Shown here: one piece after another, positions 25,018-35,300 of the stretch | Numbering within the stretch: the stretch's first letter is position 1 | How the letters are laid out: every line of letters starts with the position of its first letter | NCBI GenBank assembly: GCA_910587105.1 | Contig: CAJUMB010000007.1 | Span: 1-64,000, forward strand | Direction: 5' to 3' | From: an uncultured Lachnospiraceae bacterium | GTDB taxonomy: Bacteria; Bacillota; Clostridia; Lachnospirales; Lachnospiraceae | DNA length: 64,000 bases | Translations under genes and position numbers: made by a program | Notes under the pieces: generated by a model | Database searches by the model: none | Seen by the model: the letters and a program-made list of their open reading frames with translations, nothing else | What the model was told of the DNA's origin: nothing

Positions 25018-26580
25018 GTGGAAATTGTAAAAGAAAAAGTGCAGATGCTGCGAGTAAAGAGTAAAGCTGCCAACCAGATCACTTTTGATGAAGATTACAA
25101 TGTACCAGACGCCAAGCCGGACATTGGGCGGATGATTCAGAACAAAGGCACCGTCCAGGTGGATGAGGTGAATTTGAATGACAATCAGGCTTATGTAAAG
25201 GCAAAGCTGGTGGTAGAGCTTCTGTATGTGGAAGAACAGGAGGAGGGAAGAATCTGCAGTCTCACAGCCTCACTGCCCATTGAGGAGACCCTGAATCTGG
25301 AGGGGATTGAGAGCGGGGACAAAATGTGCCTGAAATGGGAAATAGAGGACCTGAGCCTTCATGTGATTAATTCCAGGAAACTGAACATAAAATCTATTTT
25401 ATCATTTTTCGCAGTGGTAGATGAGCTGGTGGAGCTGGAGCTTCCCACCGGACTGCAGCCGGAAGAGATTTCCATGAAAAAGAAAGTTGTGAAAGTTCTG
25501 GGGCTGTGCATACATAAAAAGGATACGGTACGGATGAAAGAAGAAGTGGCACTGGCTTCCAATAAGCCCAATATTGCGCAGGTACTGTGGAATACGGTGG
25601 AAGTCCGGGGCCTGGATATCCGGCCGGAGGAAGACCATATTCTGCTGAAAGGGGAATTGTTCATGTTCCTTTTGTACCGGGGGGATGAGGACGGCAATTC
25701 TCTCCAGTGGCTGGAACATTCCATTCCTTTTTATCAGGAAGTGGAATGCCAGGGCTGCCGTCTGGAGATGATTCCTAATGTGGAAATGACCATGCTTCAT
25801 CAGCGGCTGGATGTGCAGCCGGATTCCGATGGGGAGGAACGTGTAGTCCAGGTGGACGCAGTCCTGGAACTGGATATACAGATATACAATGAAGAAGAAC
25901 ATCCCCTTTTGATGGATATTTATACGCCGCTGAAGGAATGTGTGACCAGGGGAAGCCAGGAACCTCTGGACAGCCTTCTGGTGAAGAATTTTTCCAAGTG
26001 CAGGATTGGAGAGCGCATCCAGGTACGGGAAGTCCAGGGGAAAATCCTGCAGATCTGCCACAGTCAGGGCTGTGTGAAAGTGGACAGCACGCAGACCGTG
26101 GAAAACGGGGTACTGGTGGAAGGCGTGGTTTCTGTAAAAGTCCTGTATATTGTCAGTGATGATTCCATGCCGTTTTATTCCATGGAGGCCATGGTTCCTT
26201 TTTCCCATGTGATTGAGGCGGTGGGCATTGATGAGCACTGCATTTATCATCTCCACACAGACCTGGAACAGCTGTCTACCACCATGGTGGACAGCAATGA
26301 GATCGAAGTGAAAATTGTTCTGAACCTGAATGCGCTGATTCTGAACCGTCAGCAGGAGTATATTATCCAGGAAATCGAGGAACACCCTCTGAATATGGAA
26401 AAGATCCAGAGTATGCCCGGGATTACTGTCTATATGGTACAGCCGGGGGATACACTTTGGGATATTGCCAAATCTTTTTACACTACAGTGGAAGATATCT
26501 GCCAGCTCAATGAGCTGGAGGAACAGGAAGTTCCGCCCTACCGTCCGCTGCTGCTGGTAAAAAGGGTGGAAGAAGAATAA
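25018..26580 (+). CDS. SPOCS (DUF3794) repeat and LysM domain protein
   Basis: A 520-residue protein with three SPOCS/DUF3794-type repeats at roughly residues 30-125, 175-270 and 325-420, recognisable by recurrent acidic KVLY/LLYV strands. A single LysM domain lies at residues ~465-515 (VQPGDTLWDIAKSFYTTVEDICQLN). Such proteins belong to the spore envelope or coat assembly of Clostridia. No signal peptide is seen, as expected for proteins acting in the mother cell. The start is GTG 25018 after AAGGAG. Confidence 0.88.
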   Translation: MEIVKEKVQMLRVKSKAANQITFDEDYNVPDAKPDIGRMIQNKGTVQVDEVNLNDNQAYVKAKLVVELLYVEEQEEGRICSLTASLPIEETLNLEGIESGDKMCLKWEIEDLSLHVINSRKLNIKSILSFFAVVDELVELELPTGLQPEEISMKKKVVKVLGLCIHKKDTVRMKEEVALASNKPNIAQVLWNTVEVRGLDIRPEEDHILLKGELFMFLLYRGDEDGNSLQWLEHSIPFYQEVECQGCRLEMIPNVEMTMLHQRLDVQPDSDGEERVVQVDAVLELDIQIYNEEEHPLLMDIYTPLKECVTRGSQEPLDSLLVKNFSKCRIGERIQVREVQGKILQICHSQGCVKVDSTQTVENGVLVEGVVSVKVLYIVSDDSMPFYSMEAMVPFSHVIEAVGIDEHCIYHLHTDLEQLSTTMVDSNEIEVKIVLNLNALILNRQQEYIIQEIEEHPLNMEKIQSMPGITVYMVQPGDTLWDIAKSFYTTVEDICQLNELEEQEVPPYRPLLLVKRVEEE

Positions 26581-26672
26581 AATCTTGAAGTAAATACTTG
26601 AAGTTTTGCCGCATATGGCTTAAAATATTAATAAAAATACTATTTCAAAATGAAAATGAAAAGGAAATGATT

Positions 26673-27083
26673 ATGGATACACGAGTAGAGAAGACTTTGG
26701 AAAAACGTAAACAAGGGTATAACTGTGCACAGTCTGTGGCATGTACTTACTGCGATATGGTAGGTGTGGATGAGAAGATCATGTTCCAGATGACAGAGGC
26801 GCTGGGAAAAGGCATGGGGCGTATGGAAGGAACCTGCGGGGCAGTATCTGCGGCCTGTGTGCTGGCTGGTATGAAGAACAGCACGGGAAATCTGCAGGCT
26901 CCTGATAGTTCCGGCGAGTCCTGTAAACTGTCCGGTGAAATCATTGAGAAATTTATGGAAAAGAACCAGTCTGTGATTTGTAAGGAATTGAAAGGTGTTC
27001 AGACGGGAAAAGCACTGCGTTCCTGTCCTGACTGTATTCAGGATGCAGCGGCTCTGGTGGAAGAAGTTTTATTCAAAGGATAA
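26673..27083 (+). CDS. C_GCAxxG_C_C family protein
   Basis: About 136 residues. Conserved cysteines occur in GYNCAQSV, GTCGAVSAACVLAG, ESCKLS, SVICKEL and SCPDCIQDAA, the pattern that names this family; a redox or metal role is assumed for it but not proven. The ATG at 26673 is placed nine bases after AAAAGG; a closer ATG at 26667 is too near the ribosome site. It lies between the spore gene and glgB, 34 bp before glgB. Confidence 0.88.
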   Translation: MDTRVEKTLEKRKQGYNCAQSVACTYCDMVGVDEKIMFQMTEALGKGMGRMEGTCGAVSAACVLAGMKNSTGNLQAPDSSGESCKLSGEIIEKFMEKNQSVICKELKGVQTGKALRSCPDCIQDAAALVEEVLFKG

Positions 27084-27117
27084 GGTTTGAAAACTTTTTG
27101 AAACGGGAGAGAAGCGC

Positions 27118-29004
27118 ATGGGAAAGAATTACAAATTTTCAGATTTAGATCAATATCTGCTGGGGCAGGGCACCCACTATGAAATCTATAAGAAGCTGGG
27201 CGCCCATCCCATGACAGTGGGAAAGCGCGAAGGAGTGTATTTCGCCGTATGGGCGCCCAATGCCCAGGAAGTGCATGTAATTGGAGAGTTTAATGAGTGG
27301 GATACTTCGGCCCATCCTATGACCAAGGTGGGAGAAATCGGCGTCTATGAGACATTTGTGCCGGGGGCCTGTGAGGGACAGCTCTATAAATTCTTTATCA
27401 AAGGCGCACATGGAGAACAGCTTTACAAAGCGGACCCCTATGCAAATGCGGCAGAGTTCAGGCCGGGAAATGCGTCCAAGATTGTGGATATCAGCAAGTT
27501 CAACTGGGGTGACGGAATCTGGCTGAAAAAGCGGGAGAGCTTTGATGTGGAGAAGGAGCCTCTGGTGATTTATGAAGTGCATCCCGGTTCCTGGAAGAAG
27601 CACCCCATTACGCCGGATAACGAGGACGGGTTTTATAATTATGAGGAATTTGCCGAGGCCCTTGTGGACTATGTGAAAGAGATGGGCTATACCCATGTGG
27701 AGCTGATGGGAATTGCCGAGCATCCCTTTGACGGCTCCTGGGGATACCAGGTGACAGGCTATTATGCCCCCACATCCCGCTATGGGAGTCCTCTGGAGTT
27801 TAAATATCTGGTGAATTATCTTCATAAGAATAAAATCGGCGTGATTCTGGACTGGGTTCCCGCCCATTTTCCGAAAGATGCCCATGGGCTGGCTGAATTT
27901 GACGGCACTGCCTGCTATGAGCATGCGGACCCCAGGCAGGGGGAACATCCGGACTGGGGCACGAAGATCTTTAATTATGGGCGCAATGAGGTGAGGAATT
28001 TCCTGATTGCCAATGCTCTGTACTGGATTGAAGAATTTCATGTGGACGGTCTCAGGGTGGACGCAGTGGCGTCTATGCTGTACCTGGATTACGGCAAGCA
28101 GGACGGCCAGTGGGTGGCCAACAAATACGGGGATAATAAAAACTTGGAAGCCATTGACTTCTTCAAGCATTTGAATTCCTGTGTACTGGGACGCAACAAA
28201 GGTGCCATGATGATTGCAGAGGAGTCCACAGCCTGGCCGAAGGTGACCGGAGATGTGGAGGATGAAGGACTGGGATTCAGCCTGAAATGGAATATGGGCT
28301 GGATGAACGATTTCCTGGAGTATATGAAGCTGGACCCGTATTTCCGGAAATATAATCATCATAAAATGAATTTCTCCATGGTTTACGCTTACAGCGAGAA
28401 ATATATTCTGGTGCTGTCCCACGATGAAGTGGTGCATTTGAAATGTTCCATGGTGAATAAGATGCCGGGGGATCTGGACGAAAAATTCCAGAACCTGAAA
28501 GCGGGCTATGCGTTTATGTTTGCCCATCCAGGCAAGAAGCTTTTATTTATGGGTCAGGAGTTCGGCCAGCTGCAGGAGTGGAGCGAGGCCAGGGAGCTGG
28601 ACTGGTATCTGCTGGGAGAAAAGCGTCATCAGGAGCTTCAGGCTTATGTGCGCCAGCTGATCCGCCTGTACAGCCGTTATCCGGCATTTTCCGCCACAGA
28701 CCATGACCCGGACGGATTTGAGTGGATCAACAAAGATGACGGGGATAGAAGTATTTTCAGTTTTGTGAGAAAATCTCCCACCAAGCGGAACAATTTCCTG
28801 GTGGTGTGCAGTTTTACCCCTGTGGAGCGGAAAGATTACTGGGTGGGAGTGCCCAGGAAAAAGGATTATAAGCTGGTGTTTACTCAGGATGGATTTTTGG
28901 AAAAACCAGTGGTTTACAAAGCGAAAAAGCGTAATTTTGATAACCGGGACTTTTCCTTTAATTACCCTCTGCCGCCTTATGGAGTGGCGGTTTTCCAATA
29001 TTAA
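27118..29004 (+). CDS. glgB: 1,4-alpha-glucan branching enzyme
   Basis: Glycogen branching enzyme (628 aa) forming alpha-1,6 branches. It has an N-terminal CBM48 domain (YFAVWAPNAQEVHVIGEFNEWD) and a GH13 barrel with VYEVHPGSWKK, the nucleophile region DGLRVDAVASMLY, the acid MMIAEESTAWP and LSHDEVVH; the C-terminal all-beta domain follows. Full length, shorter than E. coli GlgB because the extra N1 domain is absent. No other glycogen genes are adjacent. The start follows GGGAGAGAAGCGC. Confidence 0.95.
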   Translation: MGKNYKFSDLDQYLLGQGTHYEIYKKLGAHPMTVGKREGVYFAVWAPNAQEVHVIGEFNEWDTSAHPMTKVGEIGVYETFVPGACEGQLYKFFIKGAHGEQLYKADPYANAAEFRPGNASKIVDISKFNWGDGIWLKKRESFDVEKEPLVIYEVHPGSWKKHPITPDNEDGFYNYEEFAEALVDYVKEMGYTHVELMGIAEHPFDGSWGYQVTGYYAPTSRYGSPLEFKYLVNYLHKNKIGVILDWVPAHFPKDAHGLAEFDGTACYEHADPRQGEHPDWGTKIFNYGRNEVRNFLIANALYWIEEFHVDGLRVDAVASMLYLDYGKQDGQWVANKYGDNKNLEAIDFFKHLNSCVLGRNKGAMMIAEESTAWPKVTGDVEDEGLGFSLKWNMGWMNDFLEYMKLDPYFRKYNHHKMNFSMVYAYSEKYILVLSHDEVVHLKCSMVNKMPGDLDEKFQNLKAGYAFMFAHPGKKLLFMGQEFGQLQEWSEARELDWYLLGEKRHQELQAYVRQLIRLYSRYPAFSATDHDPDGFEWINKDDGDRSIFSFVRKSPTKRNNFLVVCSFTPVERKDYWVGVPRKKDYKLVFTQDGFLEKPVVYKAKKRNFDNRDFSFNYPLPPYGVAVFQY

Positions 29005-29134
29005 TCTGCCGTTGTTATGGAAGTGCTTAAAAAAACAGAGCCGGCGGGGAAAAAGGCAGAGTTCGTCTTCCTATTCGGTGGAAAATCACCAGAATTTAGG
29101 AAACACTGCGGGAAAATATATGAAGAATGAACAG

Positions 29135-29163
29135 TTGAAATTCTTTTGCTTTCAGGTTATAAT
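29135..29163 (+). promoter_or_regulatory. Strong sigma-A promoter for the HPr-like gene
   Basis: TTGAAA (29135-29140), 17 bp spacer, then a perfect TATAAT (29158-29163), 51 bases ahead of the ATG at 29214. The ~130 bases between glgB and this promoter hold no recognisable gene. Confidence 0.7.
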
Positions 29164-29213
29164 GAGAGCGTTAATTGATGAGCGCCTTGACATTTTAAGG
29201 GAGGTGAAGGAGC

Positions 29214-29450
29214 ATGAAAGTATCAAATATTAAAGATGTAGAAAAATTCTTTCAGGTAGTGGACAGCTGCAAGGGAAGAGTGGAGCTGGTGACAGGAGAA
29301 GGAGACCGTCTGAATCTGAAATCAAAACTTTCCCAGTATGTATCATTGGCAAATATCTTTTCCAATGGTGAGATTCCGGAACTGGAACTGATTGCCCATG
29401 AGAAAGAGGATGTTGATAAGTTAATGAACTTCATGGTGAACGGTTACTAA
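29214..29450 (+). CDS. HPr-like protein without the phosphorylation histidine
   Basis: A 78-residue cytoplasmic protein whose layout matches HPr from its first helix onward: VEKFFQVVDSCKGRVELV corresponds to the KFxSDIxLxY region, LNLKSKLSQYVSLA to the VNLKSIMGVMSL Ser46 region, and the end to the last strand and helix. The N-terminal strand with the His15 active site is missing, and so is any HARP motif. It therefore cannot carry the PTS phosphate in the usual way. It has AGGGAGGTGAAGGAG before the start and its own strong promoter and terminator. The HPr assignment is by pattern, not by search. Confidence 0.7.
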   Translation: MKVSNIKDVEKFFQVVDSCKGRVELVTGEGDRLNLKSKLSQYVSLANIFSNGEIPELELIAHEKEDVDKLMNFMVNGY

Positions 29451-29477
29451 TTCTGAAAGAAAAGGTTTATAACAGGG

Positions 29478-29523
29478 GCTGCTGGACAAAATGCCTTTTG
29501 GCATTTGTGCAACAGTCTTTTTG
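29478..29523 (+). terminator. Rho-independent terminator after the HPr-like gene
   Basis: The hairpin pairs GCTG..CAAAATGCC with GGCATTTGTGCAACAG around a TTTT loop and is followed by TCTTTTTGTC. It separates the HPr-like gene from the CobW operon. Confidence 0.75.
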
Positions 29524-29549
29524 TCATTTGGATAATGGAGGTGCAGATT

Positions 29550-30731
29550 GTGACAAAAATTGATATTATTTCCGGTTTTTTGGGAGCAGGGAAGACCACG
29601 CTGATCAAAAAACTTTTGCAGGAGGCATTTCAGGGAGAGCAGATTGTTCTGATTGAAAATGAGTTTGGTGAGATCGGCATTGACGGTGCCTTTCTGAAAG
29701 ACGCAGGGATTGAAATCAGGGAAATGAATTCCGGATGTATCTGCTGTTCTCTGGTGGGAGATTTCGGGGAAGCTATGAAGGAAGTGATTGAGAAATATCA
29801 TCCGGACAGAATCGTGATTGAACCTTCTGGGGTGGGCAAGCTCTCAGATGTTCAGGGGGCGGTGAGAAACGTGGCAAAGAGTGCGGATGTGGTGCTCAAC
29901 AGCAGTACAACCATGGTAGACGCCGGAAAATGCAAGTCATATCTGCGTAACTTTGGAGAATTTTTTGAAAATCAGGTAGAGTATGCCCAGACTGTAATCT
30001 TAAGCCGCACAGATGTGGTGAAACAGGAGAAAATACAGGAGGCTGTGCAGCTTTTGTCGGAAAAAATGAAAGACGGCGCGGTTTTGGTGACCACGCCTAT
30101 GGGACAGCTGGGTGGAAAGAAGATTTTGCAGACCATGGAGCAGCAGGCCCTGTCACTGGAAGAAGAACTTTTAAAAGAACAGGAACAGGTGCACTGTCAT
30201 GAACATGGGGAGTGCTCTGGACACCATCATGACCACAAAGAATGCTCCGGACACAACCATGACCACGGGGAATGTCATGGGCACCATCATGACCACGAGG
30301 AATGCCATGGGCACCACCATGAACATGGAGAAGGTCCAGGCCATCATCATGAGCATGAACATCATGACCATGACCACGGCCATGGGTGCGGCTGTGACGG
30401 CCACGACGGCCACGACCATGCACATGGGCACCATCACCACCATGCGGATGAGGTATTTGCCAGCTGGGGAAGGGAGACGGCCAAAACTTATGAGAAGGAG
30501 CAGCTGGAGCATATTCTTGGCCAGCTGTCAAGAGAAGAGGAGTACGGCATTGTTTTAAGGGCAAAAGGCATGGTGCCGGATTCCAGGGGCACATGGCTGT
30601 ATTTTGATATGGTGCCGGACGAAGTGGAGATCCGCACAGGAGAACCGGAGTATACGGGGCGGCTGTGCGTGATTGGTTCCAAGCTGAAAAATGAGAAACT
30701 GGAAGAATTGTTCGGAACAGGGAAGCAGTAG
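29550..30731 (+). CDS. CobW/Nha-family GTPase with histidine-rich metal-binding insert
   Basis: G3E-family metallochaperone-type GTPase (393 aa). Walker A is SGFLGAGKTT, switch metal motif C63-x-C65-C66 (SGCICCSLVG), and DRIVIEPSGVGKL follows. Between the GTPase and the CobW_C domain, residues ~215-305 are extremely rich in His with Cys/Asp/Glu, built from a 30-bp repeat at 30219-30368. The C-terminal CobW_C domain starts near FASWGRETAK. The family inserts or stores zinc, cobalt or nickel; the His-rich loop suggests metal storage. GTG 29550 follows GGAGG by eight bases. The next CobW-like gene is 18 bp downstream. Confidence 0.9.
   Translation: MTKIDIISGFLGAGKTTLIKKLLQEAFQGEQIVLIENEFGEIGIDGAFLKDAGIEIREMNSGCICCSLVGDFGEAMKEVIEKYHPDRIVIEPSGVGKLSDVQGAVRNVAKSADVVLNSSTTMVDAGKCKSYLRNFGEFFENQVEYAQTVILSRTDVVKQEKIQEAVQLLSEKMKDGAVLVTTPMGQLGGKKILQTMEQQALSLEEELLKEQEQVHCHEHGECSGHHHDHKECSGHNHDHGECHGHHHDHEECHGHHHEHGEGPGHHHEHEHHDHDHGHGCGCDGHDGHDHAHGHHHHHADEVFASWGRETAKTYEKEQLEHILGQLSREEEYGIVLRAKGMVPDSRGTWLYFDMVPDEVEIRTGEPEYTGRLCVIGSKLKNEKLEELFGTGKQ
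30219..30368 (+). repeat. 30-bp tandem repeat encoding the His-rich motif
   Basis: Five imperfect in-frame units of 30 bp encode GHHHDHKECS-like decapeptides; the first four are the clearest. Their GC-rich CAT/CAC composition creates long open frames on the opposite strand that are not genes. Confidence 0.8.
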
Positions 30732-30749
30732 AAGGAGGCAGACTTCGTT

Positions 30750-31703
30750 ATGGAAGAAGAAATTCAGGTTCCCATATATCTGCTCACAGGTTTTCTGGAA
30801 AGCGGCAAGACCTCTTTTCTGAAGTTTACGCTAGAGCAGGATTATTTTGCCATACCGGAGAAGACCCTTCTCATTGTCTGTGAGGAAGGGGAAGAAACAT
30901 ATGAGCAAAAGCTGCTGGACCATGCCAATACGGTTTTGGAAGTGGTGGAGTCTAAAGAAGAACTGACTGTCCAGCGTCTGGCTGCTATGGATATCTGTTA
31001 CAGCCCGGGACGGGTATTAATCGAGTACAACGGTATGTGGCCCATGAGCATACTGGAAAATATGCGTTTTCCCGCCGGATGGGGGATTGTACAGCAGATC
31101 ACCACAGTGGATGCCAGCACATTCAGCATATTTTTAAGTAATATGAAGTCCTTGTTTATGGACATGGTCCGCCAGGCGGATCTGGTGCTCTTTAACAGGA
31201 GCAGTCTGGAGGAACCGCTGGCGTCATACCGCCGGAGCATCAAAGTGGTGAACCAGAGGGCTGAAATTATTTTTGAGGATGAAGAAGGGGAGCTGGAGGA
31301 TATTTTCGAGGGAGAGATGCCTTTTGACTTAGAGGCTCCGGTTGTGGAGATTGCTCCTGAAGATTACGGGCTGTGGTATGTGGATGCCATGGAGTATCCC
31401 GAGAAATATCAGGGAAAAGTGGTGCATTTTAAAGGCAGGGTATTGAAACCCAGTGATTTTCCCAGAGAGGAATTTGTCCCCGGCAGGATGGCCATGACCT
31501 GCTGTGCCGATGATACCACGTTTATCGGGATTATCTGTGAAAGCAAAGATACGCCCCATTTGAAAGAGGGAGGATGGGTGGATGTGCAGGCAGAAATGTC
31601 TGTGGAATATAAATCCGCCTATCACGGGGAAGGACCTGTGCTCCGTGCCCAGAAAGTCCGTATGTGTGACCCGCTGGAAGAAGAAATGGTGTATTTTAAT
31701 TGA
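30750..31703 (+). CDS. CobW-like GTPase fused to a TIGR03943/DUF1980-like domain
   Basis: A 317-residue protein. Residues ~7-190 resemble a CobW G domain (YLLTGFLESGKTSF Walker A) but lack the CxCC metal motif of its neighbour. Residues ~215-310 match the C-terminal region of TIGR03943/YcgQ proteins: YPEKYQGKVVHFKGRV, then RMAMTCCADDTTFIGIICE with a paired cysteine. In other Firmicutes CobW and TIGR03943 proteins are encoded as neighbours in zinc-related loci, so a fusion is plausible. Direct partner of the His-rich GTPase 18 bp upstream. Confidence 0.75.
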   Translation: MEEEIQVPIYLLTGFLESGKTSFLKFTLEQDYFAIPEKTLLIVCEEGEETYEQKLLDHANTVLEVVESKEELTVQRLAAMDICYSPGRVLIEYNGMWPMSILENMRFPAGWGIVQQITTVDASTFSIFLSNMKSLFMDMVRQADLVLFNRSSLEEPLASYRRSIKVVNQRAEIIFEDEEGELEDIFEGEMPFDLEAPVVEIAPEDYGLWYVDAMEYPEKYQGKVVHFKGRVLKPSDFPREEFVPGRMAMTCCADDTTFIGIICESKDTPHLKEGGWVDVQAEMSVEYKSAYHGEGPVLRAQKVRMCDPLEEEMVYFN

Positions 31704-31715
31704 TTTGGAGACGAG

Positions 31716-32279
31716 ATGTATTTAATAGCAGGGCTGGGAAATCCCGGCAGGAAATATGAGGCAACCCGGCATAATATGGGATTTGACACAGTAGATGAGC
31801 TGATTGACAGGCATGGGATTGTAAAAAGCGGTGTGAAATTTGATGCCATGTACGGAAAGGGCAGAATCGCAATGGAACCTGCGGTTCTGCTTAAGCCGCT
31901 TTTGTATATGAATTTAAGCGGAGGGCCTATCCGGGCCATGTGCAGTTATTATAAAGCGGACCCGGAGAAAGAGCTGATTGTAATATATGATGACATCAGC
32001 CTGAGTCCGGGGCAGATTCGTATCCGGAAAAAAGGAAGTGCAGGCGGGCATAACGGCATGAAAGATATTATCCGCCATCTGGGGACTCAGAACTTTATCA
32101 GAGTCCGCATCGGCGTGGGACCAAAGCCGGAGGGATGGGACCTGGTCAATCATGTGCTGGGGCGGTTTTCCGGTGAGGAACGCAAGATCATAGATCAGGC
32201 AGTGGAACGGGCGGCTGATGCGGTGGAAGTGATTTTGAAAGAAGGCGCGGATGCCGCCATGAATCAATTTAATGGTTGA
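31716..32279 (+). CDS. pth: Peptidyl-tRNA hydrolase
   Basis: Recycles peptidyl-tRNA (187 aa, normal length). The start is YLIAGLGNPGRKYEATRHNMGF with Asn9 and catalytic His19; YDDISL supplies the catalytic Asp region and GSAGGHNGMKDI the tRNA-binding loop. It is 12 bp after the CobW fusion gene and just ahead of mfd, the classical pth-mfd arrangement. Confidence 0.96.
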   Translation: MYLIAGLGNPGRKYEATRHNMGFDTVDELIDRHGIVKSGVKFDAMYGKGRIAMEPAVLLKPLLYMNLSGGPIRAMCSYYKADPEKELIVIYDDISLSPGQIRIRKKGSAGGHNGMKDIIRHLGTQNFIRVRIGVGPKPEGWDLVNHVLGRFSGEERKIIDQAVERAADAVEVILKEGADAAMNQFNG

Positions 32280-32302
32280 TAGGAGAAAGCAATAGGAATA
32301 TT

Positions 32303-35300
32303 ATGGAGACGTTTGTCAATCCCCTGAAGGGGCTGGCGGAATACGAAGAAATCCGCCGGAATTTAAGAGATAACCGGGGCATTCTGCAGGTAACCGGCTG
32401 TCTGGAATCCCAGAAGGCACATTGGTTATATAGTCTTTCGCATCTATACAATAACTGCCTGGTGGTGGCAGAGGACGATCAGAAAGCGAAAGAATTTTTT
32501 GAGGATTATCGGTTCTATCAGCCGGATGTTCTTTTGTATCCGGCAAAAGATTTGTTGTTTTATTATGCGGATATTCAGGGGAATCTCCTGACCAAACAGC
32601 GGATGCGGGTAATCCGGAAAATTCTGGAGAAGGAGAACGTGACTGTGATCACCAGTGTGGGGGGATGCATGGAGCGCATCCGGCCGCTGCAGGAGATTGA
32701 AAAAAGCTGTCTGCATTTTCAAAACGACAGCCCTATGGATTTGGAACAGCTGGGCCGGGATCTGGTCAGTCTGGGATATGAGCGGACAGGCCAGGTGGAA
32801 ATCTCCGGACAGTTTTCCATACGGGGCGGCATTGTGGATATTTTTCCGCTGACTGAAGAAAATCCATGGCGGATTGAACTGTGGGGGGATGAAGTGGATT
32901 CTATCCGCAGTTTTGACGTGGAGAGCCAGCGTTCTCTGGAAAATCTGGAAAAAATCACCATCTATCCCGCTGCGGAAAAATACCGGGAAGACGGCATGGT
33001 CACCTTTATGGATTATTTTCCAAAAGAGGAGACATTTTTCGTGCTGGATGAACCCAACCGGATTCTGGAGAAGGGGGAGGCCCTGGAGGAAGAATTTAAA
33101 AACAGTATGCGCAATCGTGAAGAAAAAGGGTATGAGAATCTTCATGAGAAATTGTTGTGCAGTTTTTCGCAGGTGTGCACAGAGTTCAACAGACGCAGCT
33201 GCATGTCTTTGAGCGCCATAGAACCCAGACAGACAGACTGGAATGTGATAGGAAAGTATCACCTTATGGTAAAGTCGATCAATTCCTATAACAATAGTTT
33301 TGAATTGCTGATCAAAGATTTGCAGGAGTGGAAGAAACAGGGGTATCGGGTGGTGCTTCTTTCCGGGTCCCGCACCCGGGCCCAGCGGCTTGCAGGGGAT
33401 CTGCAGGAAAAAGGGCTGAACAGTTTTTTCTCCGAGGACCAGTCACGCACCTTGTCTCAGGGCGAAATTATGGTGGCATACGGACACGCCCATCGGGGAT
33501 TTGAGTACCCGTTTGTCCGCTTTGCGGTGATTACGGAAACTGACATTTTCGGGAAGAAGCAGAAAAAGAGAAAAAAGAAACAGGAGTACAGCGGTCAGAG
33601 AATCCAGGATTTTTCAGAACTTTCCATCGGGGATTATGTGGTTCATGAAAACCATGGACTTGCCATATACCGGGGCATTGAAAAAGTGGAAGTGGACAGG
33701 GTTTCTAAAGATTATATCAAACTGGAATACCAGGGCGGCAGTCATCTTTATATCCTGGCTACTCAGCTGGATATGCTTCAGAAATATGCCGGAGCAGATG
33801 CCGGACATGTGAAGCTGAACAAGCTGGGACATCCAGAATGGCGCAAAACGAAGAATAAAGTACGGGGAGCTGTACAAAATATAGCAAAAGACCTTGTGGA
33901 ATTGTATGCGGCCCGTCAGGCCACAGACGGCTATGTATATGGTCCGGATACGGTATGGCAGAAGGAATTTGAGGAAATGTTTCCCTTTGAGGAGACAGAA
34001 GGCCAGCTGCAGGCCATTGAAGATACCAAGCGGGATATGGAGAGCACGAAAGTCATGGACCGTCTTATCTGCGGAGACGTGGGGTATGGCAAGACGGAGA
34101 TTGCTCTGCGGGCGGCATTCAAGGTAATTCAGGAGGGCAGGCAGGTGGCTTATCTGGTGCCCACCACAATTTTGGCCCAGCAGCATTACAATACGTTTGT
34201 CCAGAGAATGAAAGATTTTCCTGTGTATGTGGATCTGCTCTGCCGCTTCCGGGGAACTGCCCAGCAGAATAAGACTGTGAAGGCACTGAGAAACGGCGGG
34301 GTGGACGTGGTGATCGGCACCCACCGTCTGCTGTCAAAGGATGTGGAATTTAAAGACCTGGGGCTGTTGGTGATTGATGAAGAACAGCGTTTCGGAGTGA
34401 GGCATAAGGAAAAAATCAAGCAGCTGAAGAAAAATGTGGATGTGCTCACGCTGACAGCCACACCAATTCCCAGGACGCTCCATATGAGCCTTATCGGTAT
34501 CCGGGATATGTCCGTGCTGGAAGAACCGCCCATGGATAGGATTCCCATTCAGACGTATGTGATGGAATATGATGAAGAAACAGTCCGGGAGGCCATAAAC
34601 CGGGAGCTGAACCGTGGCGGACAGGTTTATTATGTCTATAACCGGGTGGAAGATATTGTGGATATGGCGGGAAAAATCGGGAAACTGGTTCCCGATGCCC
34701 AGGTGGATTTTGCCCATGGACAGATGAATGAGAGAGAGCTGGAAAAAATTATGTACCGGTTTATCAATGGAGAAGTGGATGTGCTGGTGACCACCACCAT
34801 TATTGAAACCGGACTGGATATTTCCAATGTAAATACCATGATTATCCATGATTCTGACCGGTACGGACTGTCCCAGCTCTATCAGCTCAGGGGAAGAATC
34901 GGGCGTTCCAACCGGATGGCCTATGCCTTTTTGATGTACCGCAGGAACAGCATTCTGAAAGAGACGGCAGAGAAGCGTCTGGCGGCTATCCGGGAGTACA
35001 CAGAACTTGGCAGCGGCTTTAAAATCGCCATGCGGGACCTGGAAATCCGCGGTGCAGGCAATCTGCTGGGAGCAGACCAGCATGGCCATATGCTTACGGT
35101 AGGGTATGATTTGTACTGCAAAATGCTCAGCGAGGCGGTGCAGGAAGCAAAAGGCATACATACCGTGGAAAGCTTTGAGACCACCATTGATCTAAATATG
35201 AATGCCTACATTCCAGATTCTTATATTCCCAATGAATTCCAAAAATTAAATCTTTATAAGCGGATTGCGGGAATCTCGGATAAAGAAGAGTATGAGGATA

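Noticed and set aside
28889..29233. A 114-residue ORF overlapping the end of glgB.
   Set aside because: It is mostly glgB in another frame and then leader of the HPr-like gene; no ribosome site or family pattern.
30097..30594. Long open frames on the minus strand across the His-rich repeat.
   Set aside because: They are mirror frames of CAT/CAC repeats with no ribosome sites and Met/Val/Arg-biased products.
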